A stretch of 64,000 nucleotides of DNA from Robiginitalea myxolifaciens (GTDB lineage: Bacteria > Bacteroidota > Bacteroidia > Flavobacteriales > Flavobacteriaceae), in assembly GCF_900115205.1 (NCBI RefSeq), contig NZ_FOYQ01000001.1, forward strand, positions 1,391,240 through 1,455,239, in the 5' to 3' direction. A model generated the notes under the pieces. The model saw only the letters and a list, made by a program, of their open reading frames with translations. It was not told the origin of the DNA and did no database searches. The number at the start of each line of letters is the position of its first letter. Position 1 is the stretch's first letter. Of this stretch, positions 36,984-46,467 are shown one piece after another. The translations under genes and the position numbers were made by a program.

Positions 36984-37613
36984 TCAGGCCATGAAGGAGA
37001 CCTTGCCTGTAGCGATATCGTACATGGCTCCGACAATACTGATTTCTCCGTTATCCTCCATTTCTTTGAGGACGGCACTTTGTTTCCGGATGTTGTCGAG
37101 GGTAAGGCGGACATTGGTTTCGGCTACCGTATCGACAAAAGAAGCATTTTTAGAATTTCGCAGCGCTTCATCTTCGGGTTCCTTAACGGCATGGACGGCC
37201 GGTTTGATTTTGGATACCAGGGCCGTGAGATTTCCCAGGCGGGCATCGTCGCAGGCACCTTTTACAGCACCGCAGGCCGTGTGCCCCAAAACCACCACCA
37301 CCTTGGTGCCGGCAAGTTTGCAGGCAAATTCCATACTACCCAGGACATCTTCATTGACGATATTCCCGGCCACCCGGGCGCTGAAAATATCCCCAACCCC
37401 CTGATCAAAGACCAACTCTGCGCTTACCCGGGAATCGATACAACTCAGGATAGTTGCAAAAGGGTACTGTCCATCGGCAGTTTGCTTAACCTGTTCGAGC
37501 AGATCGCGATCTGCCAGTTTACGTTGTACAAATCTCTGGTTGCCCTCTTGAAGCAGGGCAATGGCGCCTGAAGGGCTAATCTGGTCCTGGGACTCTTTAG
37601 TATGTGCAATCAT
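36984..37613 (-). CDS. Beta-class carbonic anhydrase
   Basis: Zinc enzyme that interconverts CO2 and bicarbonate. 209 residues. The zinc ligands and dyad are seen as SCIDSRV (Cys58, Asp60, Arg62) and LGHTACGAV (His111, Cys114). VAGNIVNEDVLGSMEFA is the conserved segment between them. No signal peptide. The gene begins 11 bases after a SulP transporter ends, so the two probably act together in bicarbonate uptake and use or pH control. Confidence 0.94.
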   Translation of the reverse strand: MIAHTKESQDQISPSGAIALLQEGNQRFVQRKLADRDLLEQVKQTADGQYPFATILSCIDSRVSAELVFDQGVGDIFSARVAGNIVNEDVLGSMEFACKLAGTKVVVVLGHTACGAVKGACDDARLGNLTALVSKIKPAVHAVKEPEDEALRNSKNASFVDTVAETNVRLTLDNIRKQSAVLKEMEDNGEISIVGAMYDIATGKVSFMA

Positions 37614-37624
37614 GGATGTTTATT

Positions 37625-39208
37625 TTAGGTTTTAGGGGGTTTCTCCAGCTTGAAGAATTCGATATAACTCGGCGGATTCTCTACAGTCCCCCGCTCGGAG
37701 ATCAACTTGATATTAATATTGCGATTTTTCGCTTTAAAGGCAAAGTCTTCCAGGATTTCAATGATGTCATTATCCAGATACCGTGTTTTGCGCACATCCA
37801 ATTCCAGGAAAGAATCTTCCGGAATGGCATCCAATTCCTTCAGGATGGCACCCTTGTTAAAGAAAGTTACTTCTTCGGCCAGGGTCATCTGCAAATGGTG
37901 TCCGCCGGAGTCCGGGGTTTTAATGTGCAGGAAGTGGGAATTCTGGTAACTCTTGATCAGGATTACCACGATTCCAACAGCCAACCCAAGGCCTATACCG
38001 ATGAGTAAGTCTGTAAAGACAATTCCAACAACGGTTACCACGAAAGGCACCCATTGCTTCCAGCCCTTGTGGTACATTTCTTTGAATAGCTGGGGCTTGG
38101 CCAGTTTATAGCCTACCAGAAACAGTATAGCGGCCAGAACAGAGAGCGGAATGAGATTCAGCAAGGTGGGAATCAGCATTACGGAAAGCAACAGGAAGAT
38201 TCCGTGAATGATCGCAGAGGCTTTTGTTTTTCCACCCGACTGGATGTTCGCCGAACTGCGGACAATTACCTGGGTTATTGGGAGCCCGCCGATCAGGCCG
38301 GACAATATATTCCCAGTACCCTGGGCCAACAATTCCCGGTTGGTCGGGGTTACCCGTTTCTCCGGATCTAATTTATCGGTCGCCTCAACACAGAGCAGGG
38401 TTTCCAGACTGGCCACCAGCGCAATGGTAAATGCGGTAACCCAAATGGCGGGGTTGGTAATTACCCCGAAATTCGGGAACTGGAATTGCCCGAAAAAGGA
38501 GGCAGCATCTTCAGGAACTGGTACGCTAACCAGGTGTTCTGTAGCGATCGCCAGGGTTTCGTGGGAACGCGTCAGTACGTAAAAAATAATTCCGGTTACA
38601 ACAGCAACCAAGGGTCCCTGGATGAGTTGAAAAATCTTAGCTTTCTTGGAAAGCACCTTTTCCCAGAGGATCAGGATCGCCATCGCTATCAGGGCAATCA
38701 GGGTTGCCCCGGGGGAAATGTTATCTACAATATTAAAAAGCTCCGAAAACGTATTTTCGCCATCGACCTGGGAGAAGGCAAAATCTCCTTCCGGATCTGC
38801 ATCGTATCCGAAGAAGTGCGGGATCTGTTTCAGGATAATGATGATACCAATTCCGGTAAGCATCCCCTTAATCACAGAAGACGGGAAATAATACCCGATA
38901 ATTCCGGCTTTCAGGACACCGAACAAAATTTGAATGGCCCCTCCGAGCACAACGGCAACCAAGAAATTCTCCCAGCCACCCAGGGCTCCAATAGCACTGA
39001 GCACAATGGCAGCCAGACCTGCGGCCGGTCCGCTAACTCCGATCTCGGATCCGCTTAATGAGCCTACGACAATCCCCCCGATAATCCCTGCAATCAAGCC
39101 GGAAAACAATGGGGCTCCACTGGCCAGGGCAATCCCGAGACAGAGCGGGATCGCTACAAAAAAGACTACGATACTTGCGGGGAGGTCCCGCCGAAGCGAT
39201 GCGAACAT
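37625..39208 (-). CDS. SulP family anion transporter (probably bicarbonate)
   Basis: Membrane transporter of the SulP family, 527 residues, with about 10-12 membrane segments and a C-terminal STAS domain (about 435-520; SFLELDVRKTRYLDNDIIEI). The N-terminus FFVAIPLCLGIALASGAPL and the following GLIAGIIGGIVVG are the family opening. Members carry sulfate, bicarbonate or other anions. Coupling to carbonic anhydrase 11 bases downstream supports bicarbonate, which is inference. It resembles the many marine bacterial SulP-carbonic anhydrase pairs. Confidence 0.9.
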   Translation of the reverse strand: MFASLRRDLPASIVVFFVAIPLCLGIALASGAPLFSGLIAGIIGGIVVGSLSGSEIGVSGPAAGLAAIVLSAIGALGGWENFLVAVVLGGAIQILFGVLKAGIIGYYFPSSVIKGMLTGIGIIIILKQIPHFFGYDADPEGDFAFSQVDGENTFSELFNIVDNISPGATLIALIAMAILILWEKVLSKKAKIFQLIQGPLVAVVTGIIFYVLTRSHETLAIATEHLVSVPVPEDAASFFGQFQFPNFGVITNPAIWVTAFTIALVASLETLLCVEATDKLDPEKRVTPTNRELLAQGTGNILSGLIGGLPITQVIVRSSANIQSGGKTKASAIIHGIFLLLSVMLIPTLLNLIPLSVLAAILFLVGYKLAKPQLFKEMYHKGWKQWVPFVVTVVGIVFTDLLIGIGLGLAVGIVVILIKSYQNSHFLHIKTPDSGGHHLQMTLAEEVTFFNKGAILKELDAIPEDSFLELDVRKTRYLDNDIIEILEDFAFKAKNRNINIKLISERGTVENPPSYIEFFKLEKPPKT

Positions 39209-39303
39209 AAAGTTGGTATTAGGTTGTAGGTGGCTAAGACTTAAATAAAGAGGTAATATACAAAGATTACCCGGCAGGAGTCCTGAATACTTCGCAAGAA
39301 GTG

Positions 39304-40074
39304 CTAAAAATCCTTCAATTGCCGAAGCCCTTCGGCAGGCATCCAGCCGGTTTGACCATCGGCCAGTTCAATTTTTTTCCAGGTGGTCAGGGAATCGAGC
39401 ACCTGCACTTTGGTGCCTTCATGGAGGAGGAAGGCTTCCGAGGCGTTATCATTGGGTTCTGCGCGGACGGTTACCACTTCGCTAAAGATAATCGCGGGCT
39501 GGTCCTGAAGGTAGGCATTGTAACTCAGGTAGGCCGCTGCAGTACTCAACAGGGAGAGGACCAGCATAAAAAATCCTGCGATAAGCGAAATGCGTTTCAG
39601 GTTGGGCTGGGACAGACCAAAGTATAGCAGGTATGCGATTACAAATAGCGACATCAGGACAATTCCGACAATTGCCCACTGATCCATGCTAAGACTACCG
39701 ATCAGTCCTCGGAAGGCGCGCCCAATTTCGGTCTCCGGAATGGGTTGTATGGCATCGACGGTCATATTTTGGGCAAAGGCCAGGTTGGATTTGATTTCCT
39801 GATCTGCAGGATCCAATAAAAGGGCCTTTTCGAAGTAGTAGATACTCGGGGCGATATCGCCGAGCTTGTAGTGGGCATTCCCCATATTAAAATATAGGGC
39901 AGCGGAATGTTTTCCGGATTTCAGAATCTCTTCATAGTACCCGAGCGCTTCCTGATAGGATCCGGAATTGTAGGCTTCCGTAGCCTTTTCAAAATTACTG
40001 TCCCCCTGACTTGCCCGTAGGGAGTCCGGAACAACCAGGCATATAAGGAGCGCTATGAAGAGGAGGTTACGCAT
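39304..40074 (-). CDS. batE: BatE: TPR and SH3-like protein
   Basis: Last gene of the Bat (aerotolerance-related) operon. About 256 residues. A signal peptide (MRNLLFIALLICLVVPDSLRA) is followed by TPR repeats, EAYNSGSYQEALGYYEEIL and LYFNMGNAHYKLGDIAPSIY. Two membrane helices lie near 140-200. The C-terminal 60 residues form a bacterial SH3-like domain ending WMPAEGLRQL. ATG at 40074 lies one base after the batD stop; longer frame upstream runs into batD and is rejected. Confidence 0.88.
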   Translation of the reverse strand: MRNLLFIALLICLVVPDSLRASQGDSNFEKATEAYNSGSYQEALGYYEEILKSGKHSAALYFNMGNAHYKLGDIAPSIYYFEKALLLDPADQEIKSNLAFAQNMTVDAIQPIPETEIGRAFRGLIGSLSMDQWAIVGIVLMSLFVIAYLLYFGLSQPNLKRISLIAGFFMLVLSLLSTAAAYLSYNAYLQDQPAIIFSEVVTVRAEPNDNASEAFLLHEGTKVQVLDSLTTWKKIELADGQTGWMPAEGLRQLKDF

Positions 40075-40075
40075 G

Positions 40076-41857
40076 CTACAGATTTTTATCAAGGGCATTA
40101 ATGACCTGGCTGGCCGTTTCGTAATCCTGTTCCATTTGCACCCTGGAAAAGGGGCTGTACCGGGCCATCTCACAGTTCTCCAAAAGCCCGAGGAATTCGC
40201 CGATAACGGCATCATCGGCTCCGCGACTACTGAGCAATTCCCGGATTTTGTCTTTGCTGAATTCCGAGGTTTCAATTTTAAGGCGGGCTTTCAGGTAATT
40301 GTGAAGCGCCTTTTCCAAAGCCACGTAAAAGGCCTCTTTGTCTCCCAGGGTTTTGCGTGCGGCAGAAAGGTATTTGCGCGCCAGGCGGTTGGCTCTCCGG
40401 ATCTTGTTGCCCTCCACATCTTGCTGTGATTTCTCCCGTCTTTTTCTGACCAGGAGGAAAAGTGGAATCAGCGCCAGGGGTCCCAGCCAGGAAATCCAGT
40501 GGGTACTTGTCCCGAAGAACGGGGTCCAGGCCCTGGGTTCCAGATTAGGCCGCAACTTGATAAAGTGAAACTGATCCGAGCTCACCACTGGTGTCCGGGT
40601 GCTTACCGCAGGAGGTGTTCCCGGGGTAGGTACTGCGGTGGGTCCCTCGGCGACTTCAATAGTCAGCTCATTGGAGGAGCGCCTTTCATATCGCTGGGTT
40701 CTCGGATTAAAATAACTAAAGCTGATTTCCGGAATGGGATACTTCCCCCGGTAGCTCGGCACGATGGTATAATTTTCACTGACTTCCCCACGCATGCCCG
40801 AAAGCGTTGTCCGGACCTCTTCCTCAAATTCGGGTTCATAGACTTCCAAAGCGCTTGGGAGGTTGAGCTTGGGCAATTCGAACAGTTTGAGATTTCCCGA
40901 TCCCTTTACCCGAACCTTCGCCTGAAGGGATTCGGAAGCGTTGAGGATCCGGCGGCTAACGTCTACGGTGAACTCAAAATCTCCCACAGCTCCGCTGAAG
41001 TCTTCCGGCTTCCCTTCTTCGGGCAGGGGCTTGGCCTGAATGAGGCGTTTCCCTGCTGAAACCGTCTTTTCTGTGCTCGCATAGAGGCGTTCCCCAAAGA
41101 AGTTGCGCCGTTCGGTAGGTACCTCAAGATTAACCTTCAACACCATAGGCTCGATCTCGAGTTCCCCACTTTTCTGGGGGTAAAGTACCATGCGCTTGAT
41201 TACGATGAAATATGCCGGCTGCCCCTGATACATCCCGTTTTCAATACGGTATTTGCTGAACGGGATTTCCTGGTTCCAAAAGTTGTTATACTTGGGATTA
41301 TCGAGAAAATCGAAGTTGGTTACCACCAGCGAATTGCGGAAATACAACTTGTAGACCACACTGATGGGTTCGTTCAGATAGGGATTGGTATCAGAGACTT
41401 CGGCAACCAGGTGAAGATTTTCATCGGCTATATCTGCAACGGTAGGTGGAGCGTTCGGGGTATCCACCGCGTCGGTAACCACTACTTTCTTAGGGATGGT
41501 TTTATAGGTATTCCCGGCGATAACGATGGTTCCCTGTCCGATGGTAAAAGTCCCTTTAGATTCAGGAGCCAGGATATAGGAATAGGTTTTGGAATAATAC
41601 CGCTTTCGGTTGGCGAAGGTAGAACTCACCGCCTGGGTGGGGCCCATTACTATCCGGAATCCATTGAAATCAGGGGGAATGAAATTATCCCCATCCTGGT
41701 TCATGCTAAAATCCACGCGCAGCTTCTCGTTTACCCCGAGTTTCTCCTTGCTGAGCTTCAACTCAAAGCTTACCTCCTCCTGTTCCTCCTGGGCCCATAA
41801 CGGCCCTGTAAAACACAGGAGAGCGTAAATCCAGATATGAAACAGTTTGCGAATCAT
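40076..41857 (-). CDS. batD: BatD: large membrane protein of the Bat operon
   Basis: Protein of 593 residues with a signal peptide (MIRKLFHIWIYALLCFTGPLWA), then a long periplasmic part with several Ig-like beta domains, a membrane helix near 455-475 (WISWLGPLALIPLFLLVRKR) and a cytosolic helical tail. The family is annotated as an oxygen-tolerance protein in Bacteroides. Its role is not established biochemically. It starts immediately after batC stops, without a gap. Confidence 0.9.
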   Translation of the reverse strand: MIRKLFHIWIYALLCFTGPLWAQEEQEEVSFELKLSKEKLGVNEKLRVDFSMNQDGDNFIPPDFNGFRIVMGPTQAVSSTFANRKRYYSKTYSYILAPESKGTFTIGQGTIVIAGNTYKTIPKKVVVTDAVDTPNAPPTVADIADENLHLVAEVSDTNPYLNEPISVVYKLYFRNSLVVTNFDFLDNPKYNNFWNQEIPFSKYRIENGMYQGQPAYFIVIKRMVLYPQKSGELEIEPMVLKVNLEVPTERRNFFGERLYASTEKTVSAGKRLIQAKPLPEEGKPEDFSGAVGDFEFTVDVSRRILNASESLQAKVRVKGSGNLKLFELPKLNLPSALEVYEPEFEEEVRTTLSGMRGEVSENYTIVPSYRGKYPIPEISFSYFNPRTQRYERRSSNELTIEVAEGPTAVPTPGTPPAVSTRTPVVSSDQFHFIKLRPNLEPRAWTPFFGTSTHWISWLGPLALIPLFLLVRKRREKSQQDVEGNKIRRANRLARKYLSAARKTLGDKEAFYVALEKALHNYLKARLKIETSEFSKDKIRELLSSRGADDAVIGEFLGLLENCEMARYSPFSRVQMEQDYETASQVINALDKNL

Positions 41858-42754
41858 TTACCAGTCCTTTTCAGTAGTCGGTGGACCGCCTTTAATTTTT
41901 TGGGCGTCTATTTTTTCTTTTACTTTCTTCTCTTCATTTTCCATGGCCTGCAACAAATTTGCAATTTGCTCTTTGGAAAGCTGGTTGGGCCTGGGTTGCT
42001 GGTCCGAAGGTTTGGGCTGGTCCTTGGAGTCTTGCTTTTCGTCCTGGTTCTGGCTTTTTTTCTCTTCTTCCTCCTTCTTCATATCATCTTCCGATTCCCC
42101 TTCCTGAGCTTTATCGGATTCGCCATTATCCCCTTCCTGGTTCTCCTTATCCTCAGCGTCATCTTCATCTCCGGAGTCTTGTTGATCCTGTTGATCCTGG
42201 TCTTGTTGCTCCTGCTCATTTTCACCCCCGTCGTCCTGTTTTTGCTCCTCCTGCTCTTTCTTGAGCATTTCCTTGGCGAGGGCCAGGTTGTAGCGGGTTT
42301 CTTCGTCTGTGGGATCGTTGCGAAGGGATTCTTTGTACGCCTCTACAGCGTTCTGATATTGTTTTTGCTGCATGTAGACATTCCCCATATTGTGATAGGC
42401 CTTGTGTTTGTCGCCCTTGGCTCCGGCACGGTCTCCGGCTTCCTTGTAGCGTCCAAAAGCTTCGCCGTAACTTCCATCGGTGTAATAGGCATTCCCCAGG
42501 TTGTATGGAGCCGCACTGTTGGCTTCGCTTTTAGCGATCGCCCTGCGAAATTTGGCTTCGGCCTGAACAAAATCGCTATCGGCCAGATCTTCATTGGCTT
42601 CCGCAGTCAGGGCCTGGGAGCTTCGAATAGCCTCGGGATTTGGTACTTGTTCTGCTGAAGGGTTCCCGGAATTCGAGCGCGCGGGGTCCCCGCCTTCCTG
42701 AGCGTGGGCCAGGAGGGAAAAACCAAATACAAAAATGAGGATCAACTGCTTCAT
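41858..42754 (-). CDS. batC: BatC: TPR protein with acidic tail
   Basis: 298 residues. Signal peptide (MKQLILIFVFGFSLLAHAQ), then TPR units at about 45-150 (APYNLGNAYYTDGSYGEAFGRY and HNMGNVYMQQKQYQNAVEAY). From about 165 it is a low-complexity stretch rich in Glu, Gln, Asp and Lys with no aromatic residues, and ends in a helical segment. The tail is probably disordered. Periplasmic protein of the Bat complex, likely a scaffold. It starts right after batB. Confidence 0.9.
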   Translation of the reverse strand: MKQLILIFVFGFSLLAHAQEGGDPARSNSGNPSAEQVPNPEAIRSSQALTAEANEDLADSDFVQAEAKFRRAIAKSEANSAAPYNLGNAYYTDGSYGEAFGRYKEAGDRAGAKGDKHKAYHNMGNVYMQQKQYQNAVEAYKESLRNDPTDEETRYNLALAKEMLKKEQEEQKQDDGGENEQEQQDQDQQDQQDSGDEDDAEDKENQEGDNGESDKAQEGESEDDMKKEEEEKKSQNQDEKQDSKDQPKPSDQQPRPNQLSKEQIANLLQAMENEEKKVKEKIDAQKIKGGPPTTEKDW

Positions 42755-43804
42755 CTATGCTGCATTTTTTCGTTCGTCAAATAAATCCAGGCGCCTGAGC
42801 CATGCCGTTTTGCGCTCCAAAACGAAAAGGTCCAAAAATAACAAGATCAGCGCAGCCGCGAGAAACCACTGAAACTGATCTTTGAAATCGGCGAATTGCT
42901 GGGCTTCGAATTCGGTGCGGTCCATTCGATCCAGAATCTCTGAAAAGGCAGCCACAGCACCGGCCGTGTTCGCGCCATCTATGTAGGCTCCATCTCCGTC
43001 ACTGGCGATTTCTTCCAGGATATCCGGGTTGAGCTTGGTAATCACCACTTCCCCCTGCATGTCTTTCTTCAGGCTCTCCAGGACCCCGTTGCGCTTGATC
43101 GGGATGGGCGCACCTTTGGTTTGTCCCACGCCTATCGTAAATACCCGGATGCCCTTTTCCCGTGCCAGATCTACAGCATCGGTTACCGCACCTTCGCTAT
43201 GGTCTTCCCCATCGGAGATGATGACCAATACCCGGTTGGTCTGAAATTCATCATCGAAATATTCAGTGGCAAGCTCTATGGCTTCTCCGATGGCAGTTCC
43301 CTGGGAGGAAAGCATATCGGTGTTCATACTTTGCAGGAACATCTTGGCGGCACCATAGTCCGTGGTAATGGGCAGTTGCGGGTAGGCCTGCGCTGCGTAG
43401 GCAATGATTCCGATCCTATCCGCGGTGAGTTCGTTGATAATCTCGCTCACCAGCCGCTTAGCTTTCTCCAGTCGGTTGGGAGCGATATCTTCGGCCAGCA
43501 TGCTCTTGGAAACATCGACAGCAAACACGATATCCACGCCTTCCCGCTTCACGGTTTCCAGTTTCGTGCCCATTTTTGGATTTACCAGACCAATAATCAA
43601 AAAGAACAGGGCAGCCACATACAAAATTAGCTTTAGTGCCGGTTTGAAACGGGAACGATCCGGCGCCAGCCTGTCGAGCAGGGCCGGGTCGGCAAAGCGT
43701 CGCTGAACACGTCGTTTCCACAACTGATACCCCACGAACATGAGGATGATCAGCGGGATAACCGCCAGCAGATAGAAATATATTTTTTCGTCCAGTTGAA
43801 TCAT
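42755..43804 (-). CDS. batB: BatB: membrane-anchored VWA domain protein
   Basis: 349 residues. Two membrane helices at about 9-27 and 57-77, then a von Willebrand A domain with MIDAS motif DVSKSM (in VFAVDVSKSMLAED), TAIGEAIELATEYF and ISDGEDHSEG. A membrane helix near 310-330 closes the protein. It is a partner of BatA in the membrane; the VWA domains face the periplasm or cytosol depending on topology, which is not decidable here. Confidence 0.92.
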   Translation of the reverse strand: MIQLDEKIYFYLLAVIPLIILMFVGYQLWKRRVQRRFADPALLDRLAPDRSRFKPALKLILYVAALFFLIIGLVNPKMGTKLETVKREGVDIVFAVDVSKSMLAEDIAPNRLEKAKRLVSEIINELTADRIGIIAYAAQAYPQLPITTDYGAAKMFLQSMNTDMLSSQGTAIGEAIELATEYFDDEFQTNRVLVIISDGEDHSEGAVTDAVDLAREKGIRVFTIGVGQTKGAPIPIKRNGVLESLKKDMQGEVVITKLNPDILEEIASDGDGAYIDGANTAGAVAAFSEILDRMDRTEFEAQQFADFKDQFQWFLAAALILLFLDLFVLERKTAWLRRLDLFDERKNAA

Positions 43805-43811
43805 GTTCCAA

Positions 43812-44813
43812 TCAGATAAAACTCCGCATAAGTGTAAACTTCAGGAGGAGTTCGAGCAGCAATAACCCGCCTGCCAGGAAAATCCAGGAACGGTATTTTT
43901 CCTCGTAACGGGAATACTTGATCTCTTCAATCTCTGTTTTTTCCAGCTTATTGATCTCGTCGTATATCGCCTCGAGCTGGTCGTTGTCGGTTGCCCGGAA
44001 GTACTGACCCCCGGTAACCTGTGCAATCTCCTGCAGCAGGGCCTCGTCGATTTCCACCTGCCGCATGCCAAAGCGGAAACTGCCGTCGGCGTTATAACCA
44101 ACAGGCGAGGGAGCATTGCCATTGGTCCCAAGCCCAATGGTATAGGTTTTTATTCCGTACTCCAACGCGAGGTCGGCGGCTGTTTTTGGTTCTATAAAGC
44201 CGGTATTATTCACTCCGTCGGTAAGCAGGATGATAACTTTTGAGATGGCCTTGCTGTCTTTGAGACGGTTTACTGAAGTAGCCAGCCCCATCCCAATAGC
44301 CGTTCCATCGTTGAGCTGACCGTAGGAGATTTCTTTTAGGGCACGCAGCACAATAGCCTTGTCCGTGGTAATCGGAGTTTTGGTATAACTCTCACCGGCG
44401 TAGACCACGAGTCCGATACGGTCGTTCGGCCGTTTACCAATAAATTCTGTCGCTACCCCTTTCAATGCCGCCAGGCGGTTTGGTTTCAGGTCGCGGGCAA
44501 GCATACTTGTACTCACGTCAATGGCCATAACAATATCGATACCCCGCGTGGTCTTCGTACGGGTGCTGACATCCAGGGTTTGTGGCCGGGCCATGCCGGT
44601 AATGACGGCTGCCAGCGCCAATAAACGAAGGGCAAAAGGCAGCGCCTGCAGTTTGCTGAGTAAGGACGACTTTCCAAAACCGCTCAACCCGGGCATTTTC
44701 AAGGTCGGGCTGAATTTCTCCCGTTTGAAGATGTACCAAAGGATGGCTGCCGGAAGTAGTAGAAGCAACCAGAAAAACTCCGGATTCGCAAAGGCGATGT
44801 TTTCTCCGATCAT
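43812..44813 (-). CDS. batA: BatA: membrane-anchored VWA domain protein
   Basis: 333 residues with the same layout as BatB: two N-terminal membrane helices, VWA domain with MIDAS DVSTSM in IVMAIDVSTSMLARD, and ILLTDGVNNTGF. C-terminal membrane helix at about 308-330 (WIFLAGGLLLLELLLKFTLM). It overlaps the end of the upstream gene by 4 bases (ATGA), indicating translational coupling, and lies 7 bases before batB. BatA and BatB appear to be paralogues. Confidence 0.93.
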   Translation of the reverse strand: MIGENIAFANPEFFWLLLLLPAAILWYIFKREKFSPTLKMPGLSGFGKSSLLSKLQALPFALRLLALAAVITGMARPQTLDVSTRTKTTRGIDIVMAIDVSTSMLARDLKPNRLAALKGVATEFIGKRPNDRIGLVVYAGESYTKTPITTDKAIVLRALKEISYGQLNDGTAIGMGLATSVNRLKDSKAISKVIILLTDGVNNTGFIEPKTAADLALEYGIKTYTIGLGTNGNAPSPVGYNADGSFRFGMRQVEIDEALLQEIAQVTGGQYFRATDNDQLEAIYDEINKLEKTEIEEIKYSRYEEKYRSWIFLAGGLLLLELLLKFTLMRSFI

Positions 44814-46438
44814 ACCGAAAGTTTTACATCCAGGTTTTCGAGAATACGCTCGATCGTCGCTTCGTTATAGGTGTTGTCGGTGCGCCAGGACAGGATAATT
44901 TGCTGCATGAAGCCTTTGCCGCCGAAAATTAGAATGGTGTACTCGCCTTCGTGCTGTTCATCTGAATCGGGCAGAGTAAAACGGCCGCTTCCAAAGACCT
45001 TTAACCCCTTAACCCCGGATTTGGTTTCATATTCCTCCTGCTTGGTGATCAGGTTCTTCGCTCCCTGGGCTTCCATCTGGGTCAGCACTTCCTCGACGTT
45101 TTGCGCAAAGTCGGGTTCTTTTTCCCTGTCGGCAAAAGCCATTGATCTGGCAAAGATGGAAACGCCTGCCCCAGGATCGCTGAACATGAAGACATCCATA
45201 TCCTGGATTCCGGCTTTGATCAGCCTTTCTTCGGGTACCTCCTGGCGGAGTAGGACTTCAGGGGTCTCCAAGAGAATAGGGGGGTAGCCGTAGGAACTCG
45301 CAATCCATTCCCCTTCCAGCAAAGACTTGCTCGGACTGCCAAAAATGGATTCTTTCACGGTTTGGAAACCGTAGAGGGAGACAGCGCCGACAAACCCAAG
45401 GACCAGCACACCAGCCAGGCTTATACCTGCAATGCGCAGGCGCTTTTTGCGTTTTTCGGCCTCCAGGGCTTCCCGATAAGCTTCCTGTTGGAGTAGTTCT
45501 TCTTCGGTCGGTTCAGGGATGGCTTCATGGGTGCGCTCCACAATGTTGCGTATGGCCTCCCGATCGGCTTCTGCCTGTTTCATTTCCGGGCGGGAACGCG
45601 CGAACTTAACCAAATCTGCAGTCTGCAGTATTTTCTGAAACTGGATCAGGGTCCCGGGCTCCAGATTTAACTTTCCGGCATCCCGCATAATTTCCAACTT
45701 CGTAATTAATTGGTCCGTGGTACTTTCCAGGGCGTCTACTTCGATTTCCTCCTCCAGATAGGAACGGACAATACCAGTAAGTTCGGTGTAATAGGGTTTA
45801 AAGGCGTCTTGTATGAGATAGGGGGATTCTTCCAGTTTTTTGAGATTCAGCATCGCCCGTTCGTAAGGAGGAAGTAGGGCCTCCTGTTCTTCCTCGGTCA
45901 GCGGCTTTTCCCGAAAGAAAAAATAATAAACGCCTCCGCCAATAAGTGCGAGAACGGCCAATCCCAGTAACCAGGGCCATAAGCGCATCGGTGGGGCTTC
46001 CACTTCCCGGGAAGCCTTAATGTCGTAGAGTTTCTGAGCCGTGGTATCGACTGCAACATCACCGACAGCAATCCGAAGGGAGTCGGTGAAAAATCCAGCC
46101 CCATCTACTTCGATTCGCTGGGTGGGTAAGAGGTAGTTTCCGGAATCGAATTGGGTCAGGGCATAGGTCTTGATCAATTCCATTCGCCCGTCGCGGATGG
46201 TCGTATCTGTTTTTAGAGCTTCCACCGTTTCCAGTGGGGCAAAGGTCTGCCCTTCAGGAAAGATGACCTGTGCGGTAGTATCGGCTTCGACCCGTACCGT
46301 AAAGCGAATCTGTTCCCCGATCCGGATGTTCGTGGTATCGACCTCGGACCGGATTACCGGGCCTTCCTGAGCCCGAGCCAAACTCAGGGACAACAGGCAG
46401 AGGGCAAGCAGGAAGACGCGCTGCCTTTCCCTTGCCAT
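44810..46438 (-). CDS. DUF4381-like membrane protein of the Bat operon
   Basis: About 542 residues. Signal peptide (RVFLLALCLLSLSLARAQ), a periplasmic beta-domain to about 150, a first membrane helix near 160-180 (LWPWLLGLAVLALIGGGVYYF), a cytosolic helical part with a charged stretch, a second membrane helix near 335-355, and a further domain of about 190 residues to the end. The helical middle resembles DUF4381 proteins in this operon position. ATG at 46438 gives the best signal peptide. An ATG at 46456 or a GTG at 46468, coupled to the previous stop, are alternatives. Function unknown. Confidence 0.82.
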   Translation of the reverse strand: MARERQRVFLLALCLLSLSLARAQEGPVIRSEVDTTNIRIGEQIRFTVRVEADTTAQVIFPEGQTFAPLETVEALKTDTTIRDGRMELIKTYALTQFDSGNYLLPTQRIEVDGAGFFTDSLRIAVGDVAVDTTAQKLYDIKASREVEAPPMRLWPWLLGLAVLALIGGGVYYFFFREKPLTEEEQEALLPPYERAMLNLKKLEESPYLIQDAFKPYYTELTGIVRSYLEEEIEVDALESTTDQLITKLEIMRDAGKLNLEPGTLIQFQKILQTADLVKFARSRPEMKQAEADREAIRNIVERTHEAIPEPTEEELLQQEAYREALEAEKRKKRLRIAGISLAGVLVLGFVGAVSLYGFQTVKESIFGSPSKSLLEGEWIASSYGYPPILLETPEVLLRQEVPEERLIKAGIQDMDVFMFSDPGAGVSIFARSMAFADREKEPDFAQNVEEVLTQMEAQGAKNLITKQEEYETKSGVKGLKVFGSGRFTLPDSDEQHEGEYTILIFGGKGFMQQIILSWRTDNTYNEATIERILENLDVKLSV

Positions 46439-46467
46439 CAATGACCATATGTCCATGTTATAGTTCA

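Noticed and set aside
40075-40275. Longer N-terminus for BatE
   Set aside because: It lies inside batD on the same strand in another frame, and a signal peptide begins exactly at ATG 40074.
41847-42658. Hydrophobic plus-strand frames opposite batC
   Set aside because: They are the antisense of the Glu/Gln/Asp-rich tail of BatC, which reads as Leu/Val/Phe on the other strand and looks like a false membrane protein.
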